In this document: positions 9,426 to 18,309 of the stretch, one piece after another | Layout: each line of letters opens with the position of its first letter | How positions within the stretch are numbered: position 1 is the first letter of the stretch | Source: Lipingzhangella_A rawalii | GTDB taxonomy: Bacteria; Actinomycetota; Actinomycetes; Streptosporangiales; Streptosporangiaceae | DNA length: 64,000 nucleotides | Assembly (NCBI RefSeq): GCF_031628175.1 | Contig: NZ_JAVLVT010000005.1 | Coordinates: forward strand, 612,034 to 676,033 | Direction: 5' to 3' | Program-made: the position numbers and the translations under genes | The notes under the pieces: model-generated | What the model saw: the letters and a program-made list of their open reading frames with translations, nothing else | What the model was told of the DNA's origin: nothing | Database searches by the model: none

Positions 9426-9431
9426 CAATCG
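9416..9431. promoter_or_regulatory. Palindromic candidate operator over the BCCT -35 box
   Basis: CGATTGT (9416-9422) and ACAATCG (9425-9431) form a perfect 7-base inverted repeat with a 2-base centre. It includes the predicted -35 hexamer, a typical place for a repressor. No regulator gene is adjacent. Confidence 0.4.
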
Positions 9432-9710
9432 GCTGCGACCGGATCGAGATAATATCGATACGCGTCGGGCGTTTTAGGTGAGACGCGGGAGGCGAAGGTG
9501 TCACGGCTACCCGTGAACGTCCTGGTGACCTCGCTCTCCGTGGCCATTCGTCCCAACCGACAGAATCTCGTGACCGTGTGTGCGGGAATCGAGCGCTCGG
9601 GATTGTTATGTGTCGGTCGTAGGATGATTACCGGATCGGTGATTTCCTGATTCCGGTTCCTGCTCCACAGCTGCACGGCTCTGCCACGGCCGTGTCCACG
9701 CTCGCAGCAC

Positions 9711-9735
9711 CCCCGAATCCGCGGGGGATTCGGGG
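9711..9735 (-). terminator. Terminator hairpin downstream of tex
   Basis: A perfect 10-bp stem, CCCCGAATCC (9711-9720) with GGATTCGGGG (9726-9735), has a 5-base loop. It begins 15 bases beyond the tex stop codon. Confidence 0.6.
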
Positions 9736-9749
9736 TCCCCGAACCGGGC

Positions 9750-12194
9750 TCACCGCTCCAGCCCGGCCCGACGCAGCGCCTCGGCCATGGCCCCCTGCGG
9801 TGCCGACGAGGAGGCTCCGGCGCCACCCGAGTCGCCGGAGCCCCCGCCACGCTTGCGACGACGCTGCGCCGAACGACCCGACGGCGCGGCTGCGCCAGCG
9901 GAGGGATCCTGGTCCCGGTCCGCAGCGGAGACCTCGTCATCGAGACGAAGTGTCAGCGAGATACGGGACCGGTCGGTGTCGACCGCCAGCACCTTGACCC
10001 GAACGACCGTCCCTGGGCGCACCACCGTACGTGGGTCCTCCACGAAACTCGTGGACATGGCCGAGATGTGCACCAGTCCGTCCTGGTGGACTCCCACGTC
10101 CACGAATGCCCCGAAGGCCGCGACATTGGTGACGACCCCCTCCAGGATCATGCCCGGGGCCAGATCCCCGATCGTGGTGACCCCCTCGTCGAACTGTGCG
10201 GTACGGAACTCGGGGCGGGGGTCCCGGCCCGGCTTTTCCAGCTCGGCGAAGATGTCGGTCACCGTGGGGAGCCCGAACGTTTCGTCGGTGAAGTCGGCCG
10301 GTCGCAGGCGCCGCAGGGCGGAACGACTCCCCAACAGCGAGGTCAGGTCACTGCCCGCCGCAGCGACGATGCGGCGAACCACCGGGTAGGACTCCGGGTG
10401 GACCCCGGAGGCGTCCAACGGGTCACTCCCATTGGGAATGCGCAGGAATCCGGCACACTGTTCGAACGCCTTCGGCCCCAGCCGGGGAACCTCGCGCAGC
10501 TGCGCCCTGGAGGCAAACGGTCCATGCGTGTCCCTATGCGTGACGATGGCCTGTGCCAGCGCCGACCCGATCCCTGACACCCGAGTCAGTAGCGGAACCG
10601 AGGAGGTGTTCACGTCGACCCCGACCGCATTGACACAGTCCTCCACCACCGCGTCCAGAGAGCGGGACAACTTCGTCTCGGCCAGGTCGTGCTGGTACTG
10701 GCCCACACCGATCGACTTCGGGTCGATCTTGACCAGCTCGGCGAGGGGATCCTGAAGCCGCCGTGCGATCGAGACCGCCCCGCGCAGGGACACATCCAGA
10801 TCCGGAAGCTCCCGCGTCGCGTAGTCCGAGGCCGAGTACACCGACGCCCCGGCTTCGGACACCATGACCGTGGACAGGCCCAGATCGGGGTGGGTTCGGG
10901 ACAGCTCGCGTGCCAGCTGGTCGGTCTCCCGAGAGGCGGTTCCGTTGCCAACGGCCACCAGTTCCACGGTGTGCTTCTGTGCCAGTGTGGCCAGGGTGGA
11001 CAGGGCCTGAGCCCACCGCCCCTGGGGCTGGTGGGGATAGATCGTAGCGGTGTCGACCACCCGTCCGGTGGCATCCACCACCGCCACCTTGACCCCGGTG
11101 CGATAGGCGGGGTCCAGCCCCATCGTGGGACGAGCCCCCGCCGGCGCGGCCAACAACAGGTCGCGCAGGTTTCCGGCGAACACCCCCACGGCCTCATCCT
11201 CCGCGGCCTGCCACAGCCGCATCCGAATATCCACGGTGAGCCGCAGTAGGATCCGGGTCCGCCAGGCCCAGCGCACCGTCTCCAGCAGCCACCGGTCCGC
11301 GGGCCGGCCCCGGTCGCCGATACCGAACCGCATCGCGATCCGGGTCTCGTAGCCGCTCGGTGCGGTATCGGCACGGGATGTTCCCGCGCCAGCGTCCGGC
11401 TGCTCCTCGCCCGCGGACTCCGCGGGCTCCTCCGGTTCCAGGGTGAGGTCCAGAACCTCCTCCTTCTCCCCGCGGAACAACGCCAGAACCCGGTGTGAGG
11501 GCAGTGAGCCAAAGGACTCGGCGAACTCGTGGTAGTCGGCGAAGCGCTGTGCGGCCTGGGCCTGGGCGCCGTCGGCGCCGCCCGCACGCAGGCGGGAAAC
11601 GATCCGGCCTCGTTCCCACATGCGTTCCCGCAGTTCCCCGGTCAGGTCGGCATCTTCGGAGAACCGTTCCACCAGGATCGCCCGGGCTCCGGCGAGCGCC
11701 GCGGTGACGTCGCCGATCCCGGCGTCCTCGTTCACATAGTCACCCGCCGCGACCTTCGGATCGGTACTGGGGTCGCCCAGCAGGAGTTCAGCCAACGGCT
11801 CCAGGCCCGCCTCCCGTGCGATCTGGGCCTTGGTGCGCCGCTTGGGCTTATAGGGGAGGTAGATGTCTTCCAGACGTGCTTTGGAGTCGGCAGCCCGGAT
11901 CTGTGCGGCCAGGGCATCATCGAGCTTTCCCTGGTCACGGATTGATTCCAGGATGGTGTCGCGCCGCTCCTCCAGCTCCCGCAGATAGCGAAGGCGTTCC
12001 TCCAACTGCCGCAGCTGCGCGTCGTCCAGTGCGCCGGTCGCCTCCTTGCGGTACCGGGCGACGAACGGAACGGAGGCGCCGCCGTCCAGGAGCTCCACGG
12101 CGGCGCGCACCTGACCCACCCCGACGTCGAGTTCCTCGGCGATGCGCTGGTTGATGCTACTGGGAGGTGTGGCCTGGGTGGCGTGCACGGACAC
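9750..12194 (-). CDS. tex: Tex family transcription accessory protein (S1 RNA-binding)
   Basis: This is a Tex/YqgF-type nucleic-acid-binding protein, a cytoplasmic factor linked to transcription and RNA metabolism. Its 814 residues match the family length. The N-terminal helical Tex domain includes GGASVPFVARYRKEATGALD and YLPYKPKRRTKAQIAREAGL. The YqgF-like RNase H fold includes MGLDPAYRTGVKVAVVDATG. The helix-hairpin-helix region has LTRVSGIGSALAQAIV and REVPRLGPKAFEQCAGFLRI. The C-terminal S1 domain includes GMILEGVVTNVAAFGAFVDV and QDGLVHISAM. A low-complexity tail follows. A divergent HAD hydrolase starts about 215 bases away. The GTG start has only a weak ribosome binding site. Confidence 0.95.
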   Translation of the reverse strand: MSVHATQATPPSSINQRIAEELDVGVGQVRAAVELLDGGASVPFVARYRKEATGALDDAQLRQLEERLRYLRELEERRDTILESIRDQGKLDDALAAQIRAADSKARLEDIYLPYKPKRRTKAQIAREAGLEPLAELLLGDPSTDPKVAAGDYVNEDAGIGDVTAALAGARAILVERFSEDADLTGELRERMWERGRIVSRLRAGGADGAQAQAAQRFADYHEFAESFGSLPSHRVLALFRGEKEEVLDLTLEPEEPAESAGEEQPDAGAGTSRADTAPSGYETRIAMRFGIGDRGRPADRWLLETVRWAWRTRILLRLTVDIRMRLWQAAEDEAVGVFAGNLRDLLLAAPAGARPTMGLDPAYRTGVKVAVVDATGRVVDTATIYPHQPQGRWAQALSTLATLAQKHTVELVAVGNGTASRETDQLARELSRTHPDLGLSTVMVSEAGASVYSASDYATRELPDLDVSLRGAVSIARRLQDPLAELVKIDPKSIGVGQYQHDLAETKLSRSLDAVVEDCVNAVGVDVNTSSVPLLTRVSGIGSALAQAIVTHRDTHGPFASRAQLREVPRLGPKAFEQCAGFLRIPNGSDPLDASGVHPESYPVVRRIVAAAGSDLTSLLGSRSALRRLRPADFTDETFGLPTVTDIFAELEKPGRDPRPEFRTAQFDEGVTTIGDLAPGMILEGVVTNVAAFGAFVDVGVHQDGLVHISAMSTSFVEDPRTVVRPGTVVRVKVLAVDTDRSRISLTLRLDDEVSAADRDQDPSAGAAAPSGRSAQRRRKRGGGSGDSGGAGASSSAPQGAMAEALRRAGLER

Positions 12195-12409
12195 GGTTCG
12201 AGTTCGCCCCTACTGTCATGGCTGTCACGGTCGGCGGGATGGCGTCGCGGGCATGGAGCGCGTGCGGTCACGGCTCCGGTGCGCGACCCGACGCACAGGT
12301 TACGGGGATCACTGTCCAGGTGCGACCGACACCGCCCGAACCCGAATCGCGCCGAACGGATTCCCGGCCGGTCTCGCGTGCCACGGAGGTGGTACGCGAA
12401 GATAGGGAC

Positions 12410-13201
12410 GTGACAAATGAGATCAGCTGGAACTACCTGTCGGACATGGATGGGGTACTCATCCGGGAAGAGCACCTGGTGCCCGGTGCCGACACGTTCT
12501 TGCAGGAATTGCAGGACAACCACCTCCGGTTCATGGTGTTGACCAACAACTCCATGTTCACGCCCCGTGACCTCAGATCCCGACTACTGCGCACGGGGCT
12601 CGACGTTCCCGAGGGGTCGATCTGGACCTCGGCACTGGCCACAGCACGTTTCCTGGACCAGCAACGTCCCAAGGGATCCGCCTACGTGATCGGGGAGTCC
12701 GGCCTGACCACCGCCCTGCACGAGATCGGTTACGTGCTGACGGACCACAATCCGGACTACGTGGTGCTGGGGGAGACCCGAACCTACAGCTTCGAGGCCA
12801 TCACCCAGGCCATCCGGCTGGTGGAGGGCGGAGCCCGGTTCATCGCCACGAACCCCGACGAGAAGGGCCCCAGCAGGGAGGGCTCGCTTCCGGCCACGGG
12901 CGCGGTCGCCGCGCTGATCGAGCGAGCCACCGGGCGCCGCCCCTACTATGTCGGAAAACCGAACCCGCTGATGATGCGTTCCGCACTGCGGGCCCTCGGT
13001 GCCCACTCCGAGAACACCCTGATGATCGGGGACCGGATGGACACCGACGTCCGGTCCGGCCTGGAGTCCGGACTACAGACGATTCTCGTGCTCAGCGGTA
13101 TCTCCGGAGCCGCGACGGCGGAACAGTTTCCGTATCGCCCAACGAAGGTACTGGACTCGGTGGCCGATCTGGTCGGCCACACCACCGATCCCTTCGGATA
13201 G
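12410..13201 (+). CDS. HAD-IIA family hydrolase (NagD-like phosphatase)
   Basis: This predicted cytoplasmic sugar- or nucleotide-phosphate phosphatase of the HAD superfamily, subfamily IIA, has 263 residues. Motif I is LSDMDGVLI with Asp12 as nucleophile and Asp14 as general acid. Motif II is VLTNNS. The motif III lysine is in GKPNPLMMRSAL, and motif IV is MIGDRMDTDVRSGLESG. I start at the GTG at 12410, two residues before the conserved NEISWNYL strand. The frame is open further upstream to 12167, but that part overlaps the start of tex and has no family character. The gene converges on the tripartite transporter with an excellent terminator between. Confidence 0.9.
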   Translation: MTNEISWNYLSDMDGVLIREEHLVPGADTFLQELQDNHLRFMVLTNNSMFTPRDLRSRLLRTGLDVPEGSIWTSALATARFLDQQRPKGSAYVIGESGLTTALHEIGYVLTDHNPDYVVLGETRTYSFEAITQAIRLVEGGARFIATNPDEKGPSREGSLPATGAVAALIERATGRRPYYVGKPNPLMMRSALRALGAHSENTLMIGDRMDTDVRSGLESGLQTILVLSGISGAATAEQFPYRPTKVLDSVADLVGHTTDPFG

Positions 13202-13263
13202 GCGTTCCAGACACCCACCGGTGCCCCGACGTTGGGCAGCCGTGCGGGGCCCGTGCTCCGGTC

Positions 13264-13303
13264 CCCGCACGGGTGGCCGCGGGCACGCGGCCACCCGTGC
13301 GGG
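13264..13303. terminator. Strong bidirectional terminator hairpin
   Basis: A perfect 18-bp stem pairs 13264-13281 with 13286-13303 around the 4-base loop GGCA. It is centred between the convergent HAD hydrolase and tripartite transporter genes and can serve both strands. There is no T tract. Confidence 0.75.
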
Positions 13304-13337
13304 AATCAGGACGGAGTCCGCGAGCCTGCGCACGAAG

Positions 13338-15524
13338 TCAGCGGAACTGGGGGAGCACCCCGCCGCCGACCAGATCCGGCACCACGGGGGGAATCGCGCC
13401 CGGCCAGAACATGGCGGGGGAGGTGACCCCCATGGTGATCAGCGGGCCTGCCACCAGTGCCGCCAGGATCAGGGCGCTGCGCCACCGGCGCGGCTGCGTC
13501 CCAAGGATGTAGCCCGCCACCAGAACGGGCAGCGCAAGGAAACCAACCGCGATCACCATCGTGACGAACACCGCTGCCCAGCCAAGCACACGGCCGTGTC
13601 GCCCCAGAGCTGCGGCGGTGAGGTCGCCAGCAGGGCCAGTGGCCGCCTCCGGGGCCGCCGAGTCCAGCCGGCCGGCGAGCCGTCGCACGCCAGGCAGGAC
13701 CTCGATGGCCAGAACGATCAGCACCAGGACCGTGGTGACGGCCGCTACCACGGTCGGAAACAGCGCCATGTCCTCCTCATGGCCCTGTGCCGCCCATAGG
13801 AACGCCAGCGAGGCCGTCAGGAGGAACGCCGCGAAGCCGGCACCCAGCCAGGTGCGCGGCTGTTCCACTGTCTCGGCGGCGGGGGCGGACTCTCGAACCT
13901 GGGACGTGGACTGTGAGGTGCTGGCTCCGGCGGGACGGTCGTTGTCGCCGGCGTCGTGTGGGGTGACGCTCCCGTCCCCGGACGTGTCGTGTGCGTCGCC
14001 GCCCGGTGTAGCTGCCGCCGTCGTGGCTCGACGTCGGCCCAGGATGGCCGAGCCGAGGAAGGCGACGACCATCGCCCCGATCAACACCCACACGATCCAC
14101 CCCTCGAAGAACCCGGAAAGCTCGCCCCCGGACATGGTGCGGGTCTGCACGAAGTTCCGCTCGGCCTCGACCCCGAGCAGAAACCCCAGCACCAGGCTGA
14201 TGGCCGGATAGTTGAACAGGGCCAGGCCGTAGGCGAGCGCTGCCGCGGCGACCACGATGACGAGATCCCACACGCCACCCCGGTAGAGGTAGGAACCGAT
14301 GAGCGCGAAGGTCAGGACCGTGGGCACCAGGTAGGCCGTGTGCACGGTGGAAACTCGGGTCACCAGCGGCCCCGCCGCGGCACCCAGCAGCACGACGGCG
14401 ATCTGCCCGACCACGAGAGCCAGCACGATGATCATGACCAGGCTCAACTCGTGGTTGAACAACGGACTTCCCACGGAAACACCGTGCATGAGCAGTGCAC
14501 CCAGCAGAACCGCGGTGTTGACATCGCCGGGGATGCCGAAGGCCAGTGTGGGCATGAGTGCCCCGCCGTCCTTGGCGTCGTTGGCCGACTCGGAGGCGAT
14601 CAGTCCTTCGGGACTACCGGAGCCGAAGTTCTGGGCGTCCGGGGAGGTCTGCTTGGCGAGGAGGTAGTTGATGAAACTGGCCGTGGCCCCGCCGACGGCC
14701 GGAATGATGCCCAGGAGTACGCCGATGACACCGCCCCGGATCGTGCGCACCGGCCGACGCAGGACATCCAGAGTTCCCTGCTTCGCCTGTGCACGGTAGC
14801 TGCCTCCGGATCCGGCCACGACACCGGCGGTGACCGAGGGGTCGACCACGTAGTCACGTGCCCCGATGAACACCATCGGTGCGACGGCGAATACCCCAAC
14901 CAGCAGCGCGATCATGGGGATGCCGTCGTACAGGAAGTCGATCCCGCCGGTGAACCGCTCGCCGGGAAAGACGTAGTTGCGGCCGACGAAGGCCAGCAGT
15001 AGCCCGATCCCTCCGGCAACCAAGCCCTTGATCGTGTTGCCCTTGGAGGCGAGCGAGATCATCGCGATGCCGAAGACCACCAGCCAGAAGGTCTCCCGCG
15101 ATCCGAACGCGGTGATGATCTCCGAGATGACCGGGATCAGCGCGAACAGTGCGGTCGCGCCGACGATACTGCCGATGACACACGCCACACCCGAGATGAA
15201 GATCGCGCGGGTGGCCTCCCCCCGTTGGGCCAGGGGGTGGCCGTCGAAGGTGGTGCAGACGTTCGCGGGTGTGCCGGGCGTGTTGATCAGGATCGCTGGC
15301 AGAGCACCGCCAAAGGACGCCGCGGACATGATCGCGACGAACAGGAGGATCGCGTAGTCGGGATCGGCCCCGTAGGTGAACGGCAGCAGCAGGATCATCG
15401 CCTGGCTCGCGCCGAGCCCGGGCAGGATGCCGAAGGTCAGGCCGATCGCCGCGCCGGCCAGCACCGCGAGTATGCCGGCCGGCGTGAGGATCAGGGCGAT
15501 GGCCTCGAGTAGGGCGTCGAGCAC
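13338..15524 (-). CDS. Tripartite tricarboxylate transporter permease, fused TctA-TctB
   Basis: This is the membrane part of a tripartite tricarboxylate (TTT) transporter. The first 490 or so residues are the large TctA subunit, with about 12 helices and the signatures FGILPGLGASQAMILLLPFT, FGGALPAILINTPGTPANV and the second repeat GIIPAVGGATASFINYLL. After a hydrophilic linker of about 60 residues (roughly 505-565), a TctB-like domain of about 150 residues with four helices follows, beginning FAAFLLTASLAFLWAAQG. TctA and TctB are usually separate proteins; here they form one 728-residue chain. The periplasmic-type binding protein gene is 17 bases upstream, so all three functions are in one operon. 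The substrate is probably a carboxylate but is not determined. Confidence 0.92.
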   Translation of the reverse strand: MLDALLEAIALILTPAGILAVLAGAAIGLTFGILPGLGASQAMILLLPFTYGADPDYAILLFVAIMSAASFGGALPAILINTPGTPANVCTTFDGHPLAQRGEATRAIFISGVACVIGSIVGATALFALIPVISEIITAFGSRETFWLVVFGIAMISLASKGNTIKGLVAGGIGLLLAFVGRNYVFPGERFTGGIDFLYDGIPMIALLVGVFAVAPMVFIGARDYVVDPSVTAGVVAGSGGSYRAQAKQGTLDVLRRPVRTIRGGVIGVLLGIIPAVGGATASFINYLLAKQTSPDAQNFGSGSPEGLIASESANDAKDGGALMPTLAFGIPGDVNTAVLLGALLMHGVSVGSPLFNHELSLVMIIVLALVVGQIAVVLLGAAAGPLVTRVSTVHTAYLVPTVLTFALIGSYLYRGGVWDLVIVVAAAALAYGLALFNYPAISLVLGFLLGVEAERNFVQTRTMSGGELSGFFEGWIVWVLIGAMVVAFLGSAILGRRRATTAAATPGGDAHDTSGDGSVTPHDAGDNDRPAGASTSQSTSQVRESAPAAETVEQPRTWLGAGFAAFLLTASLAFLWAAQGHEEDMALFPTVVAAVTTVLVLIVLAIEVLPGVRRLAGRLDSAAPEAATGPAGDLTAAALGRHGRVLGWAAVFVTMVIAVGFLALPVLVAGYILGTQPRRWRSALILAALVAGPLITMGVTSPAMFWPGAIPPVVPDLVGGGVLPQFR

Positions 15525-15541
15525 CGGAACAGCTCCTCGTG

Positions 15542-16573
15542 TCAGTTCGCGCCATTACCGAGGCGTTCTTCGAGATCGGTGACCCCGAAATCCTCGTACT
15601 GTTCGAGGACGTCGGCCACGTGCTCCTGCGTGACCTCCCTGCCGATGCGGTCGGCCTGCATACTCTCGGACATGTGGTTGTCCTCCATCCACTCCTGGAA
15701 TTGCGCGTCGTCCTCGATCAGCTCGCGCACGGAGTCGGCCAGGATGTCGACGGTCTCCTCCGGGGTGCCGGGGGTGGTGCCGATCGGGAAGCCCAGTTGG
15801 AAGATGTCCAGCACGGGGAGTTCCACGTCGTACTCGTCCTCGAGCTCCGGGAACGTCATGGCGTCCGGAGCGAGTGGGTGCTCCTCTTCGGTGGCGACCA
15901 GGAGCACCTCATAGTCGTCCGCGGTCCCGGTGCGTAGCATCTGCGCGGCATCTCGTCCCACCACGTCCTGCTCACCGGTGAGAACGCTGCTCTGCGCCTC
16001 TCCGGGGTCGTAGCCCGGGGTGAATACGTAGTCGGCGTCCAGGGTGTCGAACACGGTCAGGGCGAAGGGGTTCACGGGGCTTTCGTAGCCACTGTCCCCG
16101 TAACGGATCGGCTGGTCGTCCAAGAGGTCGTCGAAACTCCCGAAGGGGCCGTCCGCATCGGCGTGGAACGCGTAGGGTTCCTCCAGCAGCGTGCCGAACC
16201 ATTCGAACTCCTCGAGTCCCGGCTCGAGATTGCCCAGGTGTTCGTGGATCCCGAACGTGCCGTGGACACCGATGAACAGATCGTGGCCGTCCGGATCGGA
16301 GTTGGCGACCTCGTGGTAGCCCGCCGATTGGTTGGCACCCTCGACGTTCTCAACGGCCACGGACTCCCCCCACATGTCCTGGAGGTGGGGGGCCAAACCC
16401 CGGGCGAGGTGGTCCATGGTGGATCCGGGGCCGGATCCCACCACGATGCGCACCGTCCCGTTTGGGAACTCTCCGTCCGTGCCCGCGCCGGGGTCGTTGG
16501 CGCAGGAGGCGAGGAGGAGCGTCGCCCCCGCACTCACGGCGATCACCTGGCTACTGCGTCGACCTCGATGCAT
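15542..16573 (-). CDS. Tripartite tricarboxylate transporter substrate-binding lipoprotein (TctC-like)
   Basis: This is the secreted solute-binding component of the downstream fused TctA-TctB permease. It has 343 residues from the ATG at 16573, which has a GGAG ribosome binding site six bases upstream; the frame is open to 16693 but the extra part is not signal-like. The N-terminus is a lipoprotein signal ending LLLASC. The TctC fold is recognisable in VRIVVGSGPGSTMDHLARGL at the start of the mature protein, and later by DVVGRDAAQMLRTG and PEETVDILADSVRELI. The mature protein is acidic. It is the first gene of the operon, so its promoter should lie in the adjoining 16.6-16.7 kb region. Confidence 0.9.
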   Translation of the reverse strand: MHRGRRSSQVIAVSAGATLLLASCANDPGAGTDGEFPNGTVRIVVGSGPGSTMDHLARGLAPHLQDMWGESVAVENVEGANQSAGYHEVANSDPDGHDLFIGVHGTFGIHEHLGNLEPGLEEFEWFGTLLEEPYAFHADADGPFGSFDDLLDDQPIRYGDSGYESPVNPFALTVFDTLDADYVFTPGYDPGEAQSSVLTGEQDVVGRDAAQMLRTGTADDYEVLLVATEEEHPLAPDAMTFPELEDEYDVELPVLDIFQLGFPIGTTPGTPEETVDILADSVRELIEDDAQFQEWMEDNHMSESMQADRIGREVTQEHVADVLEQYEDFGVTDLEERLGNGAN

Positions 16574-17073
16574 GGAGTCTCCTTTGCTGAGGGCCGCCCG
16601 GAACTGTCCGGCGCGAGGACATCGTTTGTGTGCGTCTAGCGAACAAGAATTCATACTGCGAACATTGGCTCTGACGCTAGGCCGGTGGTGCACGTCACGT
16701 CAATCGGGAGTCCGGAATCGGAACGGTAAAGATGTGCCCACGCTCCCGGTGGGGTTGAGGTCCGGCGAACCGGACCGTTCCCCCGCCGGGCACCGGTCCG
16801 CAGCGCGGGGCACGAATGTGCGATACGGGCGCCGGCCTGGCGCGCGAGTGGAGCGGATGGAGCGGCCGCGTCGCACTTCGCCTCCAGCGCCCCCGGGACG
16901 CGCACCGTGCATGCGAGACAACCTGCTCTGGTACGGCCAGTCAGCGTGAACTGCTCCGGTACGCGTGCGCAGCGGGCCATTCGGCCGGGCAGGGCCCTCC
17001 AGCACACCCCCACCGTTGGCCGCTGTGCGGGGAGGGCTCTGCCCCGGGGAGCGGGATGTGCGGCAGGGTCACC

Positions 17074-17130
17074 CCGCCCCCACGCCTCGTTGGCCGTCGT
17101 GCGGGGGAGCGCCCCCAGGGTGCGACGCCG
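17074..17130 (+). repeat. 57-base direct repeat, copy 1 (with hairpin)
   Basis: It is identical to 17670-17726 except for one T/C difference. It contains the core TGGCCGTCGTGC followed by a hairpin: outer arm GTCGTGC, inner stem GGGGG-AGCG-CCCCC, and closing arm GTGCGAC. Confidence 0.8.
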
Positions 17131-17156
17131 TACGACGGCCAGTGGGACGTGGGGGG
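17131..17156 (-). repeat. Core repeat element, inverted copy
   Basis: ACGACGGCCAGTGGGACGTG followed by a G run is the reverse-strand version of the core in the 57-base repeat. It directly abuts copy 1 of that repeat, making a large imperfect inverted repeat. Confidence 0.65.
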
Positions 17157-17197
17157 CCGTGAGAGTGCCCCCCGTGCTAGGAGCACCGTGGTCCCCG

Positions 17198-17324
17198 GCA
17201 CGACGGCCAGTGGGACGTGGGGGCGGCGCGTGGTCCGTCCGCGGGTGTCCTGGATAGCGGTGCTTGGCTCCGCGCACGCGTCGTGCTGGCCGCCGACGGC
17301 GTCGGGCGCTGGGTTCCCTCCGCC
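17198..17324 (-). repeat. 127-base degenerate tandem unit, copy 1
   Basis: It begins with an inverted core (GCACGACGGCCAGTGGGACG). Sixty-six bases later, at 17264-17285, comes a 22-base sequence that recurs exactly in the next unit at 17391-17412. The sequence between is only partly conserved. Confidence 0.65.
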
Positions 17325-17451
17325 GCACGACGGCCAGCGGGGGGTGGGTGCGGGGTGACGGTTCACTCGCGGATGTCGTGGTGGGGGTGGTTGGCTCCGC
17401 GCACGCGTCGTGGTGGCGGCCGTGTGGGGGTGTTCGAGCGTGGCGGGGATG
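17325..17451 (-). repeat. 127-base degenerate tandem unit, copy 2
   Basis: It begins with a diverged inverted core (GCACGACGGCCAGCGGGGGG) and has the shared 22-base sequence at 17391-17412, at the same internal offset as in copy 1. The last 35 or so bases have diverged. Confidence 0.6.
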
Positions 17452-17669
17452 GTTGGGGCTTGTAGAGGTGTATGGATGGGCTCGTCCGAGTGGGACTTGC
17501 GACGGTCTCGGCATACCGGGAGGTCGGAGTCGGGCGTCGGCATCGCTTTTTGGGTGCGGGGATGCGGGGGAGGGATGTCCAGGGCGTGTCCACGCCGCCG
17601 CACTCACACCCTGGTGGCCGTGGTGCAGTGGACCACGGTGTCTCCGTCACGGGGGCACCCCCACGGCCG

Positions 17670-17726
17670 CCGCCCCCACGCCTCGTTGGCCGTCGTGCGG
17701 GGGAGCGCCCCCAGGGCGCGACGCCG
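17670..17726 (+). repeat. 57-base direct repeat, copy 2 (with hairpin)
   Basis: This is the second copy of the element at 17074-17130, 596 bases downstream. Here the closing hairpin arm reads GCGCGAC, which pairs slightly better with GTCGTGC than in copy 1. Confidence 0.8.
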
Positions 17727-18309
17727 CCGGCGGCCGAGACGGCGCGCGGACCGGTGATGACCGCAACCACAATCCCGCCCCTCCCGGGGGCGGTGGGGGG
17801 TGTCCGTCATACCTCCCGGTGCGTGTTCGGGGTGGGCAGGGGACGTGTGTGGCCCCCAGGGAGACTCCCGGGCTGGGCCACACACGTGCCCGTGTCATGA
17901 GCCAACGGGGCGTGGGGGCGGCCTCAGGGGCATCGATACCGAGGGAGTGCCCTCCCGCCACCCCGGCCCATGGGCGGGTGCGGGCGCGCCGCACGGGCCT
18001 CGCCCGAGGCGGATCGGCGCGCATCAGCGCAGCCAGCAGCACCCATGCCGCATCCGGGGAAGAGTTCCCGGCCTGCGACCACGCCCACCGAGCCGGCCCG
18101 ACCAACACCCCACCCCGCGCAGAGCTTCCAAAAACACACCCTGGTGCGGCTCGTGCGGTCAGTGCGCGGCCGCAACCGCTGGCGGCGATCAGGCATCGGG
18201 GCCGGTTCGGGTATCACCGGCCCGGGCCAAGCATCACCGAGAACACGTCCGTGCTTCGGGAGGGCCCGAACCGGTGCCAGACCAGCCCGATGTGGCAGTC
18301 GCCCCAGGG

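Larger units (their letters stand above)
9179..9710. other. Intergenic leader and promoter region of the BCCT gene
   Basis: About 530 bases lie between the tex terminator and the BCCT start. It is more AT-rich than its surroundings around 9410-9470 and 9600-9660. It contains a promoter-like site at 9396-9425 with a palindrome over its -35 box, and a 210-base untranslated leader. No gene is evident. Confidence 0.5.
16574..18309. other. Gene-free region with a cluster of GC-rich repeats
   Basis: This is the longest stretch without a credible gene. Open frames exist on both strands, but their translations are low-complexity and none has a recognisable start site or family. It contains a 57-base direct repeat, a core element in both orientations and a degenerate 127-base tandem duplication, all between about 17.0 and 17.73 kb. 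The ends should hold the promoter of the TctC-like gene (near 16.6-16.7 kb) and the 3' flank of the kinase-like gene (near 18.3 kb). Confidence 0.6.

Noticed and set aside
12167..12409. Upstream extension of the HAD hydrolase
   Set aside because: It would overlap the start of divergent tex and has no HAD features. The GTG at 12410 sits directly before motif I.
16651..17607. Minus-strand open frames in the repeat region, with recurring PRWPSCGG-like peptides
   Set aside because: The recurring peptides come from translating the DNA repeats. No ribosome binding site, domain or codon-bias pattern supports a gene.
17074..17726. Direct repeats considered as a CRISPR array
   Set aside because: There are only two exact copies 596 bases apart, other copies are in mixed orientation, spacers are irregular and no cas genes are nearby.
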